A DNA stretch of 64,000 bases from Jeotgalibaca ciconiae (GCF_003955755.1 NZ_CP034465.1:1482001-1546000), one strand, 5' to 3'. Counted from the first letter of the stretch, positions 7,643 through 17,969 are shown. Notes: a model not told the origin generated them from the letters alone. Numbers and translations are program-made.

Positions 7643-9241
7643 TTATCCATTGGTATCTCTTTGTTTGAATCCAAGGAAACCAAGGATAGAAAATCCAGCA
7701 GCAATTCCTGATAAGACAAGAGCAGTTCCCCAATGATAGGGTTCTTGCGAGATTTGCGGAATATGGTAAAAGGACGAAAGGCCCATTAACCATTCAGGCA
7801 TATCGAATAAACCTGAAAAATAGAGGACGATAAAGGCAAAACCTAAATATCCCCACACCATATTTGTAAACTTGGGAAAGCAGCCGTATAAAAACACTGT
7901 TAGACCAAGGACTAACCAAATAGCGGGTAAATAGGCTATTCCTGCTTTAAAAACAGATAAAATAGATACATCAAAGTTCATCACTACTGCTGAAACTCCA
8001 ATCGCAAGTAATTGGCCAGTCTGCATAACGATACTTGTTAAGAAGGCAATCCATAAGAAAGTACCTAAAATCCCTCTTCTTGTTCGGTTTCCAGCTAGCA
8101 ATTCATCCATGCGACCTTTATTTTCTTCTGTCTTTAGACGTAATAGAGTTTGTGTGGCAGGAATTGTTACAAAAATTGAAAGCAGACCGATAATGATAGT
8201 TAGAAATTGATCAACCAAATTGGCACCAGATTGCAAGGCGAGCATTTCTTTTATTAAGTCGTTATCTTTTAGCATTCCTTCAACATCCCCAATAACAGAG
8301 CCGTAGGATATTCCCAAAATAACTAATCCGACTAACCAAATGAGCAAAGGGGTGGAAAGCAGCCGCATAGCGAAACCGAATGTTGTTTTTAAAGAAGGAG
8401 TGGCATGACGCTTTCCAGGTTTTTCAGCCAATAATCCGGCTCCCACATCACGTTTTTGTTGTAAAAACAAGGCCAAAGCAAGAAGTAAACAAGTGGCGAT
8501 TAGTAAACTAATAACCGGCTCCCAATTGTTTTTTACAAATGGTTCCGTTCGGTAAAGGAGACCGAGCGGAGACAGCCAACTAAGGAAACTCTGGTTAGAA
8601 TCACCGATAATACGCAGAATATAGGCAATGCCTAATAGACCAAATGACCAAATCATCGCATTGCGGCTATTACTGGTCAATTGGCCCATTAGTAAGGCTA
8701 CTACACCAAAAAAGAGACCAATAGTTCCATAAATAACGCCAGTAAGGATGCTTCCCTCAAGAGTGATGCTGATGTCTCCTAATGGGTAGATTACACCAAT
8801 AGTTAAAAGAGAGAGCGATACATTCGATAGGAGTAACAATAAAAGTGCTGCACTGGTATGAGACAATTGACCGACAGGAAGAGCCCGCAATAATTCTAAA
8901 ATGCCATCTTCTTCCTCGGCTCTGGTATTACGAACAACTAGTAAGATTGACATAATCGCAAATAGACAAAGGGTCAATATTGTCATCGTATGAGAATACA
9001 TTGCACCGATTGTATAGTTATCTCCACCAATAACAGGCCCAAAAATGGCTTCCATAGCGGGATTCGACATCGCAAAAGCCATTAACTGACGTTCAGATGC
9101 ATCACTGTATAGTTCTACATAAGCGTATATCGCAATAAATATAAAGGTCAGCGAGCCAAATATCCAGCTTAAAATTTTCAGCCGATCTTTTTTCAATGAA
9201 AAAAGGAATAACCGATTTGTTCGTACAAATTGATTTTTCAT
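7643..9241 (-). CDS. ABC-2 exporter permease, large two-module type
   Basis: A 532-residue integral membrane protein with about twelve predicted hydrophobic segments in two similar halves. The first half runs from KILSWIFGSLTFIFIAIYAYV to about residue 260. The second begins near FAMRLLSTPLLIWLVGLVILG. This resembles the TetB/TnrB2-like permeases for antibiotic-type exports. It follows its ATPase gene with a gap of only 2 bases, so the two form one transporter. The exported substrate is unknown. Confidence 0.8.
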   Translation of the reverse strand: MKNQFVRTNRLFLFSLKKDRLKILSWIFGSLTFIFIAIYAYVELYSDASERQLMAFAMSNPAMEAIFGPVIGGDNYTIGAMYSHTMTILTLCLFAIMSILLVVRNTRAEEEDGILELLRALPVGQLSHTSAALLLLLLSNVSLSLLTIGVIYPLGDISITLEGSILTGVIYGTIGLFFGVVALLMGQLTSNSRNAMIWSFGLLGIAYILRIIGDSNQSFLSWLSPLGLLYRTEPFVKNNWEPVISLLIATCLLLALALFLQQKRDVGAGLLAEKPGKRHATPSLKTTFGFAMRLLSTPLLIWLVGLVILGISYGSVIGDVEGMLKDNDLIKEMLALQSGANLVDQFLTIIIGLLSIFVTIPATQTLLRLKTEENKGRMDELLAGNRTRRGILGTFLWIAFLTSIVMQTGQLLAIGVSAVVMNFDVSILSVFKAGIAYLPAIWLVLGLTVFLYGCFPKFTNMVWGYLGFAFIVLYFSGLFDMPEWLMGLSSFYHIPQISQEPYHWGTALVLSGIAAGFSILGFLGFKQRDTNG

Positions 9242-9243
9242 TT

Positions 9244-10140
9244 TTATGAATCCTCCTCCGTTTGATAATGACGCATGAAGAGGTCTTCTAATTTAGGAGG
9301 AGCACTTTCAAATTTAATTACGCCATATGGTTGAACGTAAGAAATAAGTTCATCCATATACTCGCTATCTAGTTGAAAAACAGCTTCATTTTTCTCAAAA
9401 GTAAGATTATGAACCCATTTCTGTTCAGCTAATTCGGGTACCTCTTTATTTGTTTTTAATGAAATTTGTATTCGAGTTAAATGGCGCAATTCATCTAATG
9501 TTCCAGATTCCACGATTTCACCTTGCCGGATAATGGCAACATAATCACACAACTGTTCTACTTCAGATAAAATGTGGCTGGACAAAAGTACACTCGCACC
9601 TTTTGTCTTCACTTCATCAATACATTCTTGAAAGACTTTTTCTTGTAGAGGATCTAGACCCGAAGTTGGCTCATCCAAAATATACAGATCAGCGTCAGCT
9701 GCAAAAGCAGAAATCAAAGCTACTTTTTGACGGTTACCTTTTGAATAGGTACGTGCCTTTTTTGTGGGGTCAAAATCGAACCGGCGCATCAAAGTTTCTT
9801 TTCGTTGTTTATCAACGTTCACACCCCTGAAACTGAGGAATAAATCGATTATTTCTCCGCCGGTTAGATTCGGCCAAAGATGAACATCACCTGGAACATA
9901 GGCGATTCGTTCATGGATGGCAACTGAATCTTTCCATACATCCTTTCCAAATATTGTCGCATTTCCCGAATTCGCTTTTAATAATCCAAGTAAAATACGA
10001 ATAGCGGTAGACTTGCCTGCTCCATTTGGTCCGATGAATCCTAAAACTTTCCCCTTACCTAAAGAAAATGAAATATTATTCAGCGCCGTAACATTTCCGA
10101 ATGTTTTCGTGAGATTGTTTATTTCAATAACTTTTGACAT
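9244..10140 (-). CDS. ABC-2 exporter ATP-binding protein
   Basis: A 298-residue ATPase. Walker A is GPNGAGKST near residue 41, the Q-loop region is YVPGDVHLW, the signature is YSKGNRQKVALI near 138, Walker B is LYILDEPTSGLDP, and the switch His is in LLSSHILSEVEQL. The C-terminal 80 residues are the accessory region typical of drug-export ATPases. The frame opens at 10161, but GGAGGGG before ATG 10140 supports the start used. It is first in a two-gene minus-strand operon with the permease. Confidence 0.88.
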   Translation of the reverse strand: MSKVIEINNLTKTFGNVTALNNISFSLGKGKVLGFIGPNGAGKSTAIRILLGLLKANSGNATIFGKDVWKDSVAIHERIAYVPGDVHLWPNLTGGEIIDLFLSFRGVNVDKQRKETLMRRFDFDPTKKARTYSKGNRQKVALISAFAADADLYILDEPTSGLDPLQEKVFQECIDEVKTKGASVLLSSHILSEVEQLCDYVAIIRQGEIVESGTLDELRHLTRIQISLKTNKEVPELAEQKWVHNLTFEKNEAVFQLDSEYMDELISYVQPYGVIKFESAPPKLEDLFMRHYQTEEDS

Positions 10141-10386
10141 GGTTTCCCCTCCGATATTCAAAGTTTATTATGGTAGCTTACTGACTGCTGCAGCTTTGTA
10201 ATAGAGACTTTTTGAAATAGGCAACAGTCGTAACCTTTTCTCTTCTCCATTATATAAAATAAATTGAAGGATATCAGAAATATGTGTCTACTATTAAAAA
10301 AATCTCTCAAAATGGAAGGAATTTAGAAAGGGGTGGTGAATAAAACCTATCTATCAAACAAAGTCATGGAGTCGTAATCGAGCTTT

Positions 10387-11571
10387 CTATTTATACAATT
10401 TTCTGAATTCTTGACGAGCTTCTTCGGAAAGAGATCCACCCATATCCATTAATTCGACAATATCTTTAAAAGCTCTTTCTGGAATGGCTAAGTCCGCTAA
10501 TTCATCTGGAGTAAATCCCAAGTCAATTTCATTTTCCCGGCCATCTCTTAATTTTGCCACAAAATCCGGTTCTGTGACAAAAGGAGTAGAAGCTCCGACC
10601 ATATCTGAGTATTGCAGGGCTTCGAGTGCTTTTTCTGGAGAATTGATGCCGCCCGTTGCCATGAGTGGTACTCGGCCTGCAATATGGTTATAAACAACTT
10701 GATTCATGAATTCATCCTTATATTTTCCTTGTCGGATGGTTTGTTTGTAAATGTTTTTCCCCCAACTGGCAGTAGCTAGATAATGAACATTGGATACTTC
10801 CATAATCCGGTCTACAAAATAAAGGAAATCTTCTACGCTATAACCAATTTCCTTGCCACGTGTTTCTTCTGGTGTTCCGCGAAATCCAAGAATAAAATCA
10901 GCAGGAGCTTCTTCATCAATCACTTTTTGGACAGCTGCCATTACTTCTATCCCGAATCGGGAACGATTTTCAACATTTTGATTGCCATATTCATCATCCC
11001 GTTGGTTTGAAAAAGTAGAAAAAAATGTCTGGATTAATAAACGCTGAGCACTTGAAATTTCAATCCCATCGAAGCCAGCCTGAATAGCACGTCTTGTGGC
11101 ATCCGCATATTGCGTAATAACGTGTTGGATTTTACGTTTGCTCATCGGCAAGACTGTGTGTTCAACAGGACTTTTTAGCTGCATTTCACTGGGACCATAG
11201 ACAACGCCAAAGTCTTTCAGAGCAATTTTGGCGAAACGGCCAGCGTGTGTTAGTTGAATGACTGCTTTAGCGCCTTCTTTTTTCATTGCTTGTGCTAATT
11301 TTTTCAGACCTTCAATGCTGCGGTCATCGTCGATACTGAAACCATACTCAAATAATTGTGCATATTCCTCAATATATGCCGCGCCAGTAATTTGCAGGGG
11401 AGCAGAACTCGCACGTCGTTTCGCGTAATCCAAGTCTTCTTTCGTTACATATCCTTCTACGGTGGAAGAGTTGGTGATCATTGGCGAAAGGACAAAACGA
11501 TTCGCTAACTGAATCCCGTTCGGAAGTGTGATTGGTTGAAATAAAGGTTTGTATTGGTCAGTTGTCTTCAT
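10387..11571 (-). CDS. Old Yellow Enzyme-family NADH:flavin oxidoreductase
   Basis: A 394-residue FMN-binding TIM-barrel protein. It opens with LFQPITLPNGIQLANRFVLSPM and has the active-site-type region QLTHAGRFA near residue 105. FDGIEISSAQRLLIQTFFS and PLMATGGINSPEKALEAL, the phosphate-binding loop, follow. Family members reduce activated alkenes using NAD(P)H. It is divergent from the GcvH-L/macrodomain/SirTM operon. OYE homologues are recurrent partners of that operon in Lactobacillales, so it may act in the same redox-linked process. The start is ATG 11571 after GGGAGAA. Confidence 0.9.
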   Translation of the reverse strand: MKTTDQYKPLFQPITLPNGIQLANRFVLSPMITNSSTVEGYVTKEDLDYAKRRASSAPLQITGAAYIEEYAQLFEYGFSIDDDRSIEGLKKLAQAMKKEGAKAVIQLTHAGRFAKIALKDFGVVYGPSEMQLKSPVEHTVLPMSKRKIQHVITQYADATRRAIQAGFDGIEISSAQRLLIQTFFSTFSNQRDDEYGNQNVENRSRFGIEVMAAVQKVIDEEAPADFILGFRGTPEETRGKEIGYSVEDFLYFVDRIMEVSNVHYLATASWGKNIYKQTIRQGKYKDEFMNQVVYNHIAGRVPLMATGGINSPEKALEALQYSDMVGASTPFVTEPDFVAKLRDGRENEIDLGFTPDELADLAIPERAFKDIVELMDMGGSLSEEARQEFRKLYK

Positions 11572-11737
11572 CTATCTATTCTCCCATTCTTCTTGTTCTT
11601 GATTCTAAAAATAAATTATAAATTTATGTACTAATACAGTTTTACAACCTGTCTTAGTCTGGTTGTTCCCAATAAACTTATCATATATTGGTCGTCTTTT
11701 CCATATTAATAAACTTTTAATGAAACGAGACACTCTA

Positions 11738-11766
11738 TTGGAAGTTATGGAAATGAATGATATACT
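11738..11766 (+). promoter_or_regulatory. promoter of the gcvH-L operon
   Basis: TTGGAA (11738-11743) and TATACT (11761-11766) are 17 bases apart, 45 bases before the GcvH-L start. A TATAAT on the opposite strand (11615-11620) may serve the divergent oxidoreductase gene. Confidence 0.55.
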
Positions 11767-11810
11767 GAAAAGAGTGAAGATGAAAACTAACTGAGAAAGA
11801 AGGAATTGAA

Positions 11811-12143
11811 ATGAAAAAACGTGCAAATTTCTTATTCATAGAAAAGAATAATGGAATCTATACATTGAGTATGACACCAGAATTACAAGATGATATTGGT
11901 ACAGTTGGATTTGTAGAGTATACAGATGTTGATGAGCTTAAAACTGACGATGCAATTTTAAACTTAGAAGCTTCAAAAACAGTTCTTGAATTGGCTTCTC
12001 CTCTTGCTGGGAAAGTTGTGGAACGGAATGAGGCAGCAACAAGTGAACCAACACTTTTAAATTCAGCGAAAGCAGAAGAAAACTGGGTAGTGAGATTAAC
12101 CAATGTGGATGAAGAAGCCTTTAACAAACTAGAAGAAGCTTAA
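11811..12143 (+). CDS. GcvH-like lipoyl carrier protein (GcvH-L)
   Basis: A 110-residue lipoyl-domain protein with the modification motif [23 protein letters not shown]; the lysine in EASK would carry lipoate. No other glycine-cleavage genes are present. The downstream macrodomain, SirTM and LplA2 genes identify it as the GcvH-L of the SirTM operon described in staphylococci and streptococci. There, lipoylated GcvH-L is reversibly ADP-ribosylated. It starts at ATG 11811 after AGAAGGA. It is probably the acceptor protein of the pathway. Confidence 0.88.
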   Translation: MKKRANFLFIEKNNGIYTLSMTPELQDDIGTVGFVEYTDVDELKTDDAILNLEASKTVLELASPLAGKVVERNEAATSEPTLLNSAKAEENWVVRLTNVDEEAFNKLEEA

Positions 12144-12222
12144 GAATGATTATATGATAGGCCTGCTCATTTACAAGATGATAAAATAGGTCTATTTTTG
12201 ATTTTATAAGAAGGAGCAAAAA

Positions 12223-13038
12223 ATGAACCAAGAGACAAGGTTGGATTACCTGATTGAATATTTATTGAATGAGAACCCAAACGTAAAAAATCTGTGGATT
12301 CACGATAAATCAGCTTCTGTAGAAGAAAAAACGGCATTGTTTCGAGCTTTGTGTAATGTTCGAAAGCCTGAGCTAGTTTCCGAAGAGTTTTTGAAAATTC
12401 AAGATGCCTTTTTGACAGAATGGAACAATGAAAGAAAAAATATTTCTTTGAGTGATTTAGAAAATGTTCAGCCGCAGCTCTATTTGTGGCAAGGGGATAT
12501 TACAAGGCTTGCGGTAGATGCGATTGTGAATGCTGCCAACAGTGAATTATTGGGCTGCACTCAAGCAAACCATGATTGCATTGACAACCTTATTCATACC
12601 CGAGCAGGTGTGCAGTTGCGCTTGGATTGTGATGAAATGATGAAAAAGCAAGGGCGCAAAGAAGCAGTGGGGAAAGCGAAGCTGACAGAAGCATACAATT
12701 TACCATCGAAGTATGTAATTCATACAGTTGGACCTTATATTGATGAACGCGGGATAACAGCTTTAAAAGAGCAATTATTGTCGTCATCCTATTATTCTTG
12801 TCTTGCGTTGGCAGATAAACAAGAAATTCATACGATTGCATTTTGCTGCATTTCAACAGGTGAATTTAACTTTCCAAACCGACAAGCAGCAGAAATTGCG
12901 ATTCAAACAGTAAAAGAATATTTTCAAAATACTCAATCGACATTGAATGTCATCTTTAACGTGTTTAAAGATGAGGACTTACAAATCTACCAGAGGTTAT
13001 TAAAGCAAAAGAATAGGGGATTGCTATGCAGCAACTAA
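12223..13038 (+). CDS. zinc-type macrodomain ADP-ribosyl hydrolase (MacroD-like)
   Basis: A 271-residue protein with an N-terminal helical extension (about 1-85). The macrodomain follows: [28 protein letters not shown], a GC...H..C zinc-type segment ([14 protein letters not shown]), KYVIHTVGP, and the loop [12 protein letters not shown]. In characterised operons this enzyme removes ADP-ribose placed by SirTM on lipoylated GcvH-L. The next gene overlaps its 3' end by 13 bases, supporting coupled expression. Confidence 0.92.
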   Translation: MNQETRLDYLIEYLLNENPNVKNLWIHDKSASVEEKTALFRALCNVRKPELVSEEFLKIQDAFLTEWNNERKNISLSDLENVQPQLYLWQGDITRLAVDAIVNAANSELLGCTQANHDCIDNLIHTRAGVQLRLDCDEMMKKQGRKEAVGKAKLTEAYNLPSKYVIHTVGPYIDERGITALKEQLLSSSYYSCLALADKQEIHTIAFCCISTGEFNFPNRQAAEIAIQTVKEYFQNTQSTLNVIFNVFKDEDLQIYQRLLKQKNRGLLCSN

Positions 13039-13910
13039 AAAATCAGTGGCAAACACTATCAGCGGAATCAAGTTTTTCACAAGCCGATTTATTAAATGGA
13101 TTGATCACAGAAGCAGAAGCCATTGTAATCGGGATTGGAGCAGGGATGTCTGCAGCAACCGGCTTCACCTATGTTGGTAGCCGGTTTACAGAGGCATTTC
13201 CTGATTTTATCGCCAAGTATCGGTTTTTTGATATGTTACAAGCGAGCTTGTTTGATTTTGAAGATGAACAAGAATATTGGGCTTTTCAAAGTCGTTTCAG
13301 TTTATTGAATTTCTTTGATCAGCCAGTTGGTCAAGCATATGTTGATTTGCGTAATACATTAAACGATAAAAATTATCATGTAATTACAACGAATGCTGAT
13401 AATGCATTTTATGCTTCGGAATTTGATATGAATAAAGTGTTCCGTATTCAAGGAGAATATGGCTTGTGGCAATGTTCCGAACATTGTCACCAACAAACTT
13501 ACCATGACGAAGCCTTGATTCGCCAAATGGCTGCAGAACAAACGAATATGAAGGTAGCTGAAAACCTAGTGCCGCATTGTCCAAAGTGCGGAGCTCCGCT
13601 GGAAGTGAATAAGCGTAACGAAGAAAAGGGAATGGTGGAAGACAGTCATTTCCATGAACAAAAGGAACAATATGAAGAGTTCCTGGAAGAAAATAAAAAT
13701 AAAAAAGTTCTCTTCTTAGAAATTGGGGTCGGGCATACTACACCGCAATTTATCAAACAGCCTTTCCAAAAGATGACTGAAGAAAATCCGCAAGCTTTGT
13801 TTGTGACCATGAATCAAAAGGATTATTTTATTCCCCATGAAATTCGACCGCAGACAATTCGGATTTCTGAAGATATCGCGGAAGTATTGCATACAATAGC
13901 GAATAAGTAA
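13026..13910 (+). CDS. SirTM, class M sirtuin ADP-ribosyltransferase
   Basis: A 294-residue sirtuin with the nucleotide-binding motif [16 protein letters not shown] near residue 36 and ITTNADNAF near 120. The position of the usual catalytic His is occupied by Gln ([10 protein letters not shown]), as known for SirTM enzymes, which ADP-ribosylate rather than deacetylate. Zinc cysteines are kept (QCSEHC and HCPKCG). The start overlaps the macrodomain gene. Its expected target is lipoyl-GcvH-L, as part of a redox or oxidative stress response. Confidence 0.92.
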   Translation: MQQLKNQWQTLSAESSFSQADLLNGLITEAEAIVIGIGAGMSAATGFTYVGSRFTEAFPDFIAKYRFFDMLQASLFDFEDEQEYWAFQSRFSLLNFFDQPVGQAYVDLRNTLNDKNYHVITTNADNAFYASEFDMNKVFRIQGEYGLWQCSEHCHQQTYHDEALIRQMAAEQTNMKVAENLVPHCPKCGAPLEVNKRNEEKGMVEDSHFHEQKEQYEEFLEENKNKKVLFLEIGVGHTTPQFIKQPFQKMTEENPQALFVTMNQKDYFIPHEIRPQTIRISEDIAEVLHTIANK

Positions 13911-13927
13911 CGGAGGTAGGTAGACGA

Positions 13928-14959
13928 ATGTACTTAATTGAGTCGAAACGAAATGGGGAATGGATTTACAATCCAGGTCTGGCAATGGCTTTACAAGAAT
14001 ATGTAAAAGATCATGTTTTCTTAGATGATGATGTTTTATTTCCATATATGATGCAACCAGCTGTTCAAATTGGTAAGTTCCAAAACGCCTATGAGGAAGT
14101 CAATCAACCTTACATGGAAGAGCACGATATCAAGATTGTTCGCCGCGAAACGGGCGGAGGAGCGATTTATCTTGATGACCGGAACATGAGTTTCTGCTTT
14201 TTGTTTGATGGGAGCACTGATATTTATGGCAATTACGCTCGCTTGTATGAGCCTGCCATTCATGCACTGGAAAAATTAGGTGTAAAGCAATTAGAACAAA
14301 AAGGCCGAAATGATTTGGTATTGGATGGCAAGAAAATATCAGGAGCCGCGATGACACTGCAGAAGGGCCGTGTTTATGCCGGTTATTCCCTGTTGTTGGA
14401 TCCAAATTATGAAGCAATGGTTTCCGTTTTAAATCCAAATCAAAAGAAAATTGAGTCGCATGGGATTCAATCTGTCCGCAGCCGGGTAGGATCAATACGT
14501 CCTTATTTAGCAGCGGAACATCAAGAAATGACGGTCTGGGATTTTACTGACTATATGATTTGTGAATTACTTGGAATTGAGGATATCAGTCAAGCGAAAC
14601 GATATGAATTAACACCGAAAGATTGGGCCGGAGTCGATAAAATTGCTTCTGAAAAATACAATAATTGGGACTGGAACTACGGTCGTTTTAAGAAGTTTGA
14701 GTACCGCTTAACAGATCGGTTTTCAATAGGAACAATCAGTATTGGCTTAACGATTGAACATGCAAAAATTGCGATGATACAAATTACAGGTGATTTCTTT
14801 GGCACAAAAGATATAAATGAGGTGGAATCTGCTTTATTGGGTATTCGTTTGAAAAAAGAAGAGCTGTTAGAGGCGCTAGATTCATTGGATTTAACTAGTT
14901 ACTTTGGAAATCTGACAAAGGAAGAATTTGTAAGCTTTGTTCTGAGTGAAAAAGTGTAG
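13928..14959 (+). CDS. lipoate-protein ligase, LplA2 type
   Basis: A 343-residue lipoate ligase. RRETGGGAIYLDDRNMSFCFLF near residues 70-92 is the lipoyl-adenylate binding motif. GRNDLVLDGKKISGAAM near 130 contains the catalytic Lys, and a C-terminal accessory domain follows from about 255. It would attach lipoate to the GcvH-L encoded upstream, the step needed before SirTM acts. It begins 17 bases after sirTM with a GGAGG box. Confidence 0.92.
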   Translation: MYLIESKRNGEWIYNPGLAMALQEYVKDHVFLDDDVLFPYMMQPAVQIGKFQNAYEEVNQPYMEEHDIKIVRRETGGGAIYLDDRNMSFCFLFDGSTDIYGNYARLYEPAIHALEKLGVKQLEQKGRNDLVLDGKKISGAAMTLQKGRVYAGYSLLLDPNYEAMVSVLNPNQKKIESHGIQSVRSRVGSIRPYLAAEHQEMTVWDFTDYMICELLGIEDISQAKRYELTPKDWAGVDKIASEKYNNWDWNYGRFKKFEYRLTDRFSIGTISIGLTIEHAKIAMIQITGDFFGTKDINEVESALLGIRLKKEELLEALDSLDLTSYFGNLTKEEFVSFVLSEKV

Positions 14960-14989
14960 CTGCAGGAGTTAGAAAGAAGGGTAAATTTG

Positions 14990-15994
14990 GTGAAACTTGG
15001 AATTTTGGATTATGCTCAAATTGATGAAGGAAGTAATGCACAGACTGCCTTAAAAAATACAGTTGAGCTTGCTCAACTAGCAGAATCTCTTGGTTATGAG
15101 CGTTTCTGGATGGCAGAGCATCACAATGTTCCTGCTTTTGCCAGCAGTTCTCCCGAGCTAGTCATGATGCGCTTGGCAGATGCGACCGAACGAATCCGCA
15201 TCGGATCAGGCGGAGTGATGATTCCGCATTACAGTCCTTATAAGGTCGCTGAAAACTTCCGCGTCCTTGAGGCGTTTCATCCGGGGCGGATCGATTTAGG
15301 TATGGGGAATACAGTCGGTACGGCTCTTGTGAACCGTACCTTGAATGAAAATAAGAAAAGCAAACTCAATTATGAGCAGAGCGTGATTGATTTAAAGAAG
15401 TATTTGAGTGATGAAGAGGATGCAGAGCACCGTTTTGCCGCTATTACAGCAAATCCAGTCATCTCCACTATTCCACAAATGTGGGTATTGTCAACAAGTG
15501 TCCGAAATGCAAAAATGGCCGCGAAACAAGGAGTCGGTTATACATTTGGTCTTTTTCCAATTGCTGGGATTGATAAGCTGAATATTGGAATCCAGGCTGC
15601 GAAAATATATCGAGAAGAATTTAAACCGTCTGCCTTTATGCTAGAACCAAAAGTATCCGTTGCTCCGTTTGTTGTCGTTGCTGAAACGAATAAGCTGGCA
15701 AAAGAATATGCAGAAGCGTTGGACTTTTGGTTATTAGGTACAGACAATTTTGGACAGTTACGAGAATTTCCCTCTGTTGAAACGGCCAGAAGTTATGCAT
15801 ATAGTGAAAAAGAAAAAGCAATCATTCAAGCAAATCGAACCCGGATGGTTATTGGTGATGTCCAAAATGTTCGTAGACAATTAAATGAATTGATCGATCA
15901 ATTCAAAGCGGATGAAGTTTTGTTAGTGCCGCTTATGCCAGGCTTAGAGGCTCGTAAAAAAGCAATTGAATTATTGGCAGAAGTATTTATTTAG
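14990..15994 (+). CDS. luciferase-like flavin monooxygenase (LLM)
   Basis: A 334-residue bacterial-luciferase-fold protein of the MsnO8-like group. It starts MVKLGILDYAQIDEGSNAQTALKNT by the longer reading. Further motifs are YERFWMAEHHNVPAFASSSPEL, RIRIGSGGVMIPHYSPYKVAENFRVLE and GRIDLGMG. It uses reduced FMN; the substrate is unknown. LLM genes commonly close the SirTM operon. GTG 14990 is preferred over TTG 14987 because of AAGAAGG spacing. A strong terminator follows. Confidence 0.87.
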   Translation: MKLGILDYAQIDEGSNAQTALKNTVELAQLAESLGYERFWMAEHHNVPAFASSSPELVMMRLADATERIRIGSGGVMIPHYSPYKVAENFRVLEAFHPGRIDLGMGNTVGTALVNRTLNENKKSKLNYEQSVIDLKKYLSDEEDAEHRFAAITANPVISTIPQMWVLSTSVRNAKMAAKQGVGYTFGLFPIAGIDKLNIGIQAAKIYREEFKPSAFMLEPKVSVAPFVVVAETNKLAKEYAEALDFWLLGTDNFGQLREFPSVETARSYAYSEKEKAIIQANRTRMVIGDVQNVRRQLNELIDQFKADEVLLVPLMPGLEARKKAIELLAEVFI

Positions 15995-15999
15995 TAAAG

Positions 16000-16037
16000 C
16001 ACGGCCTTACAGAAATATTCTGTAGACCGTGTTTTTT
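16000..16037 (+). terminator. terminator of the SirTM operon
   Basis: CACGG (16000-16004) pairs with CCGTG (16027-16031), and TACAGAA pairs with TTCTGTA (16008-16014/16018-16024) over a four-base loop. Six T follow. Confidence 0.85.
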
Positions 16038-16104
16038 GCATTTTTAGAAAAAGTGGAATTTGATAACGAAAAAATCGACTTCCAAAGGAAATTAGCTTTA
16101 CAAA

Positions 16105-17439
16105 TTATTCTGCGTACAGACTTTCCGCAAGTTCTCTTAAGATCGGATAGGTTTTATGGATATCCTCTGCTGATATTTTCGCTAATGATACTCGCACCGA
16201 ATTATCGAAATGTTCTTCATGATAGAAACTTTCCAAATTCGATCGGATGTAAATGTTCCGTTGTTCCAGTTCTCTTATATAGCAATCAACTGATATTTTC
16301 GGATGTAACTTTATGCTTGCATAATAACCATGATAACCGCTGTAGGATAAAATAGAGGCTGGCCAGTATTTTGTATATTTTTGTAAAGCAGAGATTTTGT
16401 CTTGTAAGTCACGTTTGAGTAAGTTTTTACTTATTTCAAGAGAGTTGTTGCTTAAAAGAACTGCCAACATGGTTTGAGAAATAAGTGGTGGTGTATAATA
16501 TCCAAATTTCATAAGATCATCTACTTTATCGATATAAATTTGCCGTAGTTCAGCGGGCATGATTGTAAAACCGATACAAAGATAAGGTAGAATTTTTGTG
16601 AAACTGCCTAAAAAGATACAATGGTCGCCGCCAGATAGATAATGCAGCGGTTCATAGTTTCGAATATGAAATGTATCCATGAAATAATCGTCCTCGGCTA
16701 AGTAAACATCATACTCTTGGGCCAAGGCGATTATTTTTTTGCGTTGCTGGTAAGAAAGGGAGGTCCCTAGTGGATTATGATTGCGTGGAACTAGATAGAA
16801 GAATTTAATTTCTTGTGTTTGAAAAATTTCCTCCAATTCCTTCAAATCGAATCCCTCAATCGTACGTTGAATCGTAAAAACTTTTGATTCTGTATGACTT
16901 TTGAATAAATCCACTATAAAAGCGTAACTTGGTTCTTCAATTAAAATGTTTTTTCGTTGATTTGGGAAAGACATTTCACATAAAGCATGAACAACGCCTT
17001 GGATTCCCATGGTCAAATGAATGCGGTTTGCTTGTGCATAAATATAAGAATCTTTGAGACAATCGCTTAATAATTGAGTAACTGATGAAACTCCTTTGTA
17101 GCCGATATCTAACGATTCGAAATGATATTCATCCAAAGCAAGGCTCTGTTTCGCATAGGACAGTGGAAAAGAGCCAACCATGGGATTACCTGACTCCATA
17201 TGAAAGGAATCATTTGTTGTTTCCATAGCTGGAGCCACTGCAACATAGTAGCCGCTTTTATGTTTAACATAAATAAAATTCCGATCCAGCAAATGTTAGT
17301 AGGCTCGAATGACGGTTCCTCGACTGCACTCATATTTTCTGGCTTGCTCAATAATAGAGGGAAGCTTATCACCAGTTTTGTACTGTGCAACTTGGATAAG
17401 TTCTTCGATATCTTGAGCAATACGTTCGTACTTTTTCAT
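16105..17439 (-). pseudogene. MocR-type GntR/aminotransferase regulator with in-frame stop
   Basis: From ATG 17439 (GAAAGGA box upstream) the frame reads MKKYERIAQDIEELIQ...PSIIEQARKYECSRGTVIRAY, a GntR winged helix, then meets TAA at 17296-17298. The same frame continues without shift as HLLDRNFIYVKHKSGYYVA and a full aminotransferase-like domain. That domain includes the PLP-lysine region GSFTKILPYLCIGF and ends at 16105. A single base change (for example CAA to TAA) explains the break. MocR regulators sense PLP-related or amino compounds. It is divergent from the decayed PTS operon. A restart at TTG 17292 would lack half of the DNA-binding domain. Confidence 0.8.
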
Positions 17440-17629
17440 GGATTTATTCCTTTCACAATAATAATCGTCAATTTTTATTAACTTTAGTGTACCTAATTTC
17501 CTCATAAAAAGCTATTATCTGTACTAGTCTAGATTGAGTTTGATGATATTGTATCTGCTGAATGAATGGCTTAATATGAAGATAAGAAAGCGCAAACAAA
17601 AAGTCATCGAAGAAAAGGATGGAAGAAAA

Positions 17630-17944
17630 ATGAAGACGATTATGTTAGTTTATTCGGCAGGAATGAGCACCAGTTTGTTGGTTTCAAAAATGAAAGCTGC
17701 AGCAGATGAAAAAGGAGTGGAGGCAGATATTTTTGCTATTTCCAGTTCAGAAGCAACGGAATTATTAAATAAAAAATCAACCGATGTTCTATTGTTAGGT
17801 CCTCAAGTTCGCTTTATGAAAGCTCAGTTTGAAAAAGAGACAGCAAGTAAGAATATACCAGTAGAAGTAATTGACATGCGTGATTATGGATTAATTGATG
17901 GGTTAAAAGTATTGAACACTGCTTTAGAATTGATAGGTGAATAA
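17630..17944 (+). CDS. PTS lactose/cellobiose-type EIIB, active-site Cys replaced by Tyr
   Basis: A 104-residue IIB domain, MKTIMLVYSAGMSTSLLVSK..., with VLLGPQVRFMKAQF near residue 63. In this family the residue before SAGMSTS is the phosphorylated cysteine; here it is Tyr8 (codon TAT, one base from TGT). The protein should be unable to carry phosphate. The frame is open from 17534, but the GGAAGAA box ahead of ATG 17630 and family alignment support this start. The adjacent IIC gene is also damaged, so the transporter is most likely dead. Confidence 0.88.
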   Translation: MKTIMLVYSAGMSTSLLVSKMKAAADEKGVEADIFAISSSEATELLNKKSTDVLLLGPQVRFMKAQFEKETASKNIPVEVIDMRDYGLIDGLKVLNTALELIGE

Positions 17945-17969
17945 AAATAGATATAAGAGGATTAATAAA

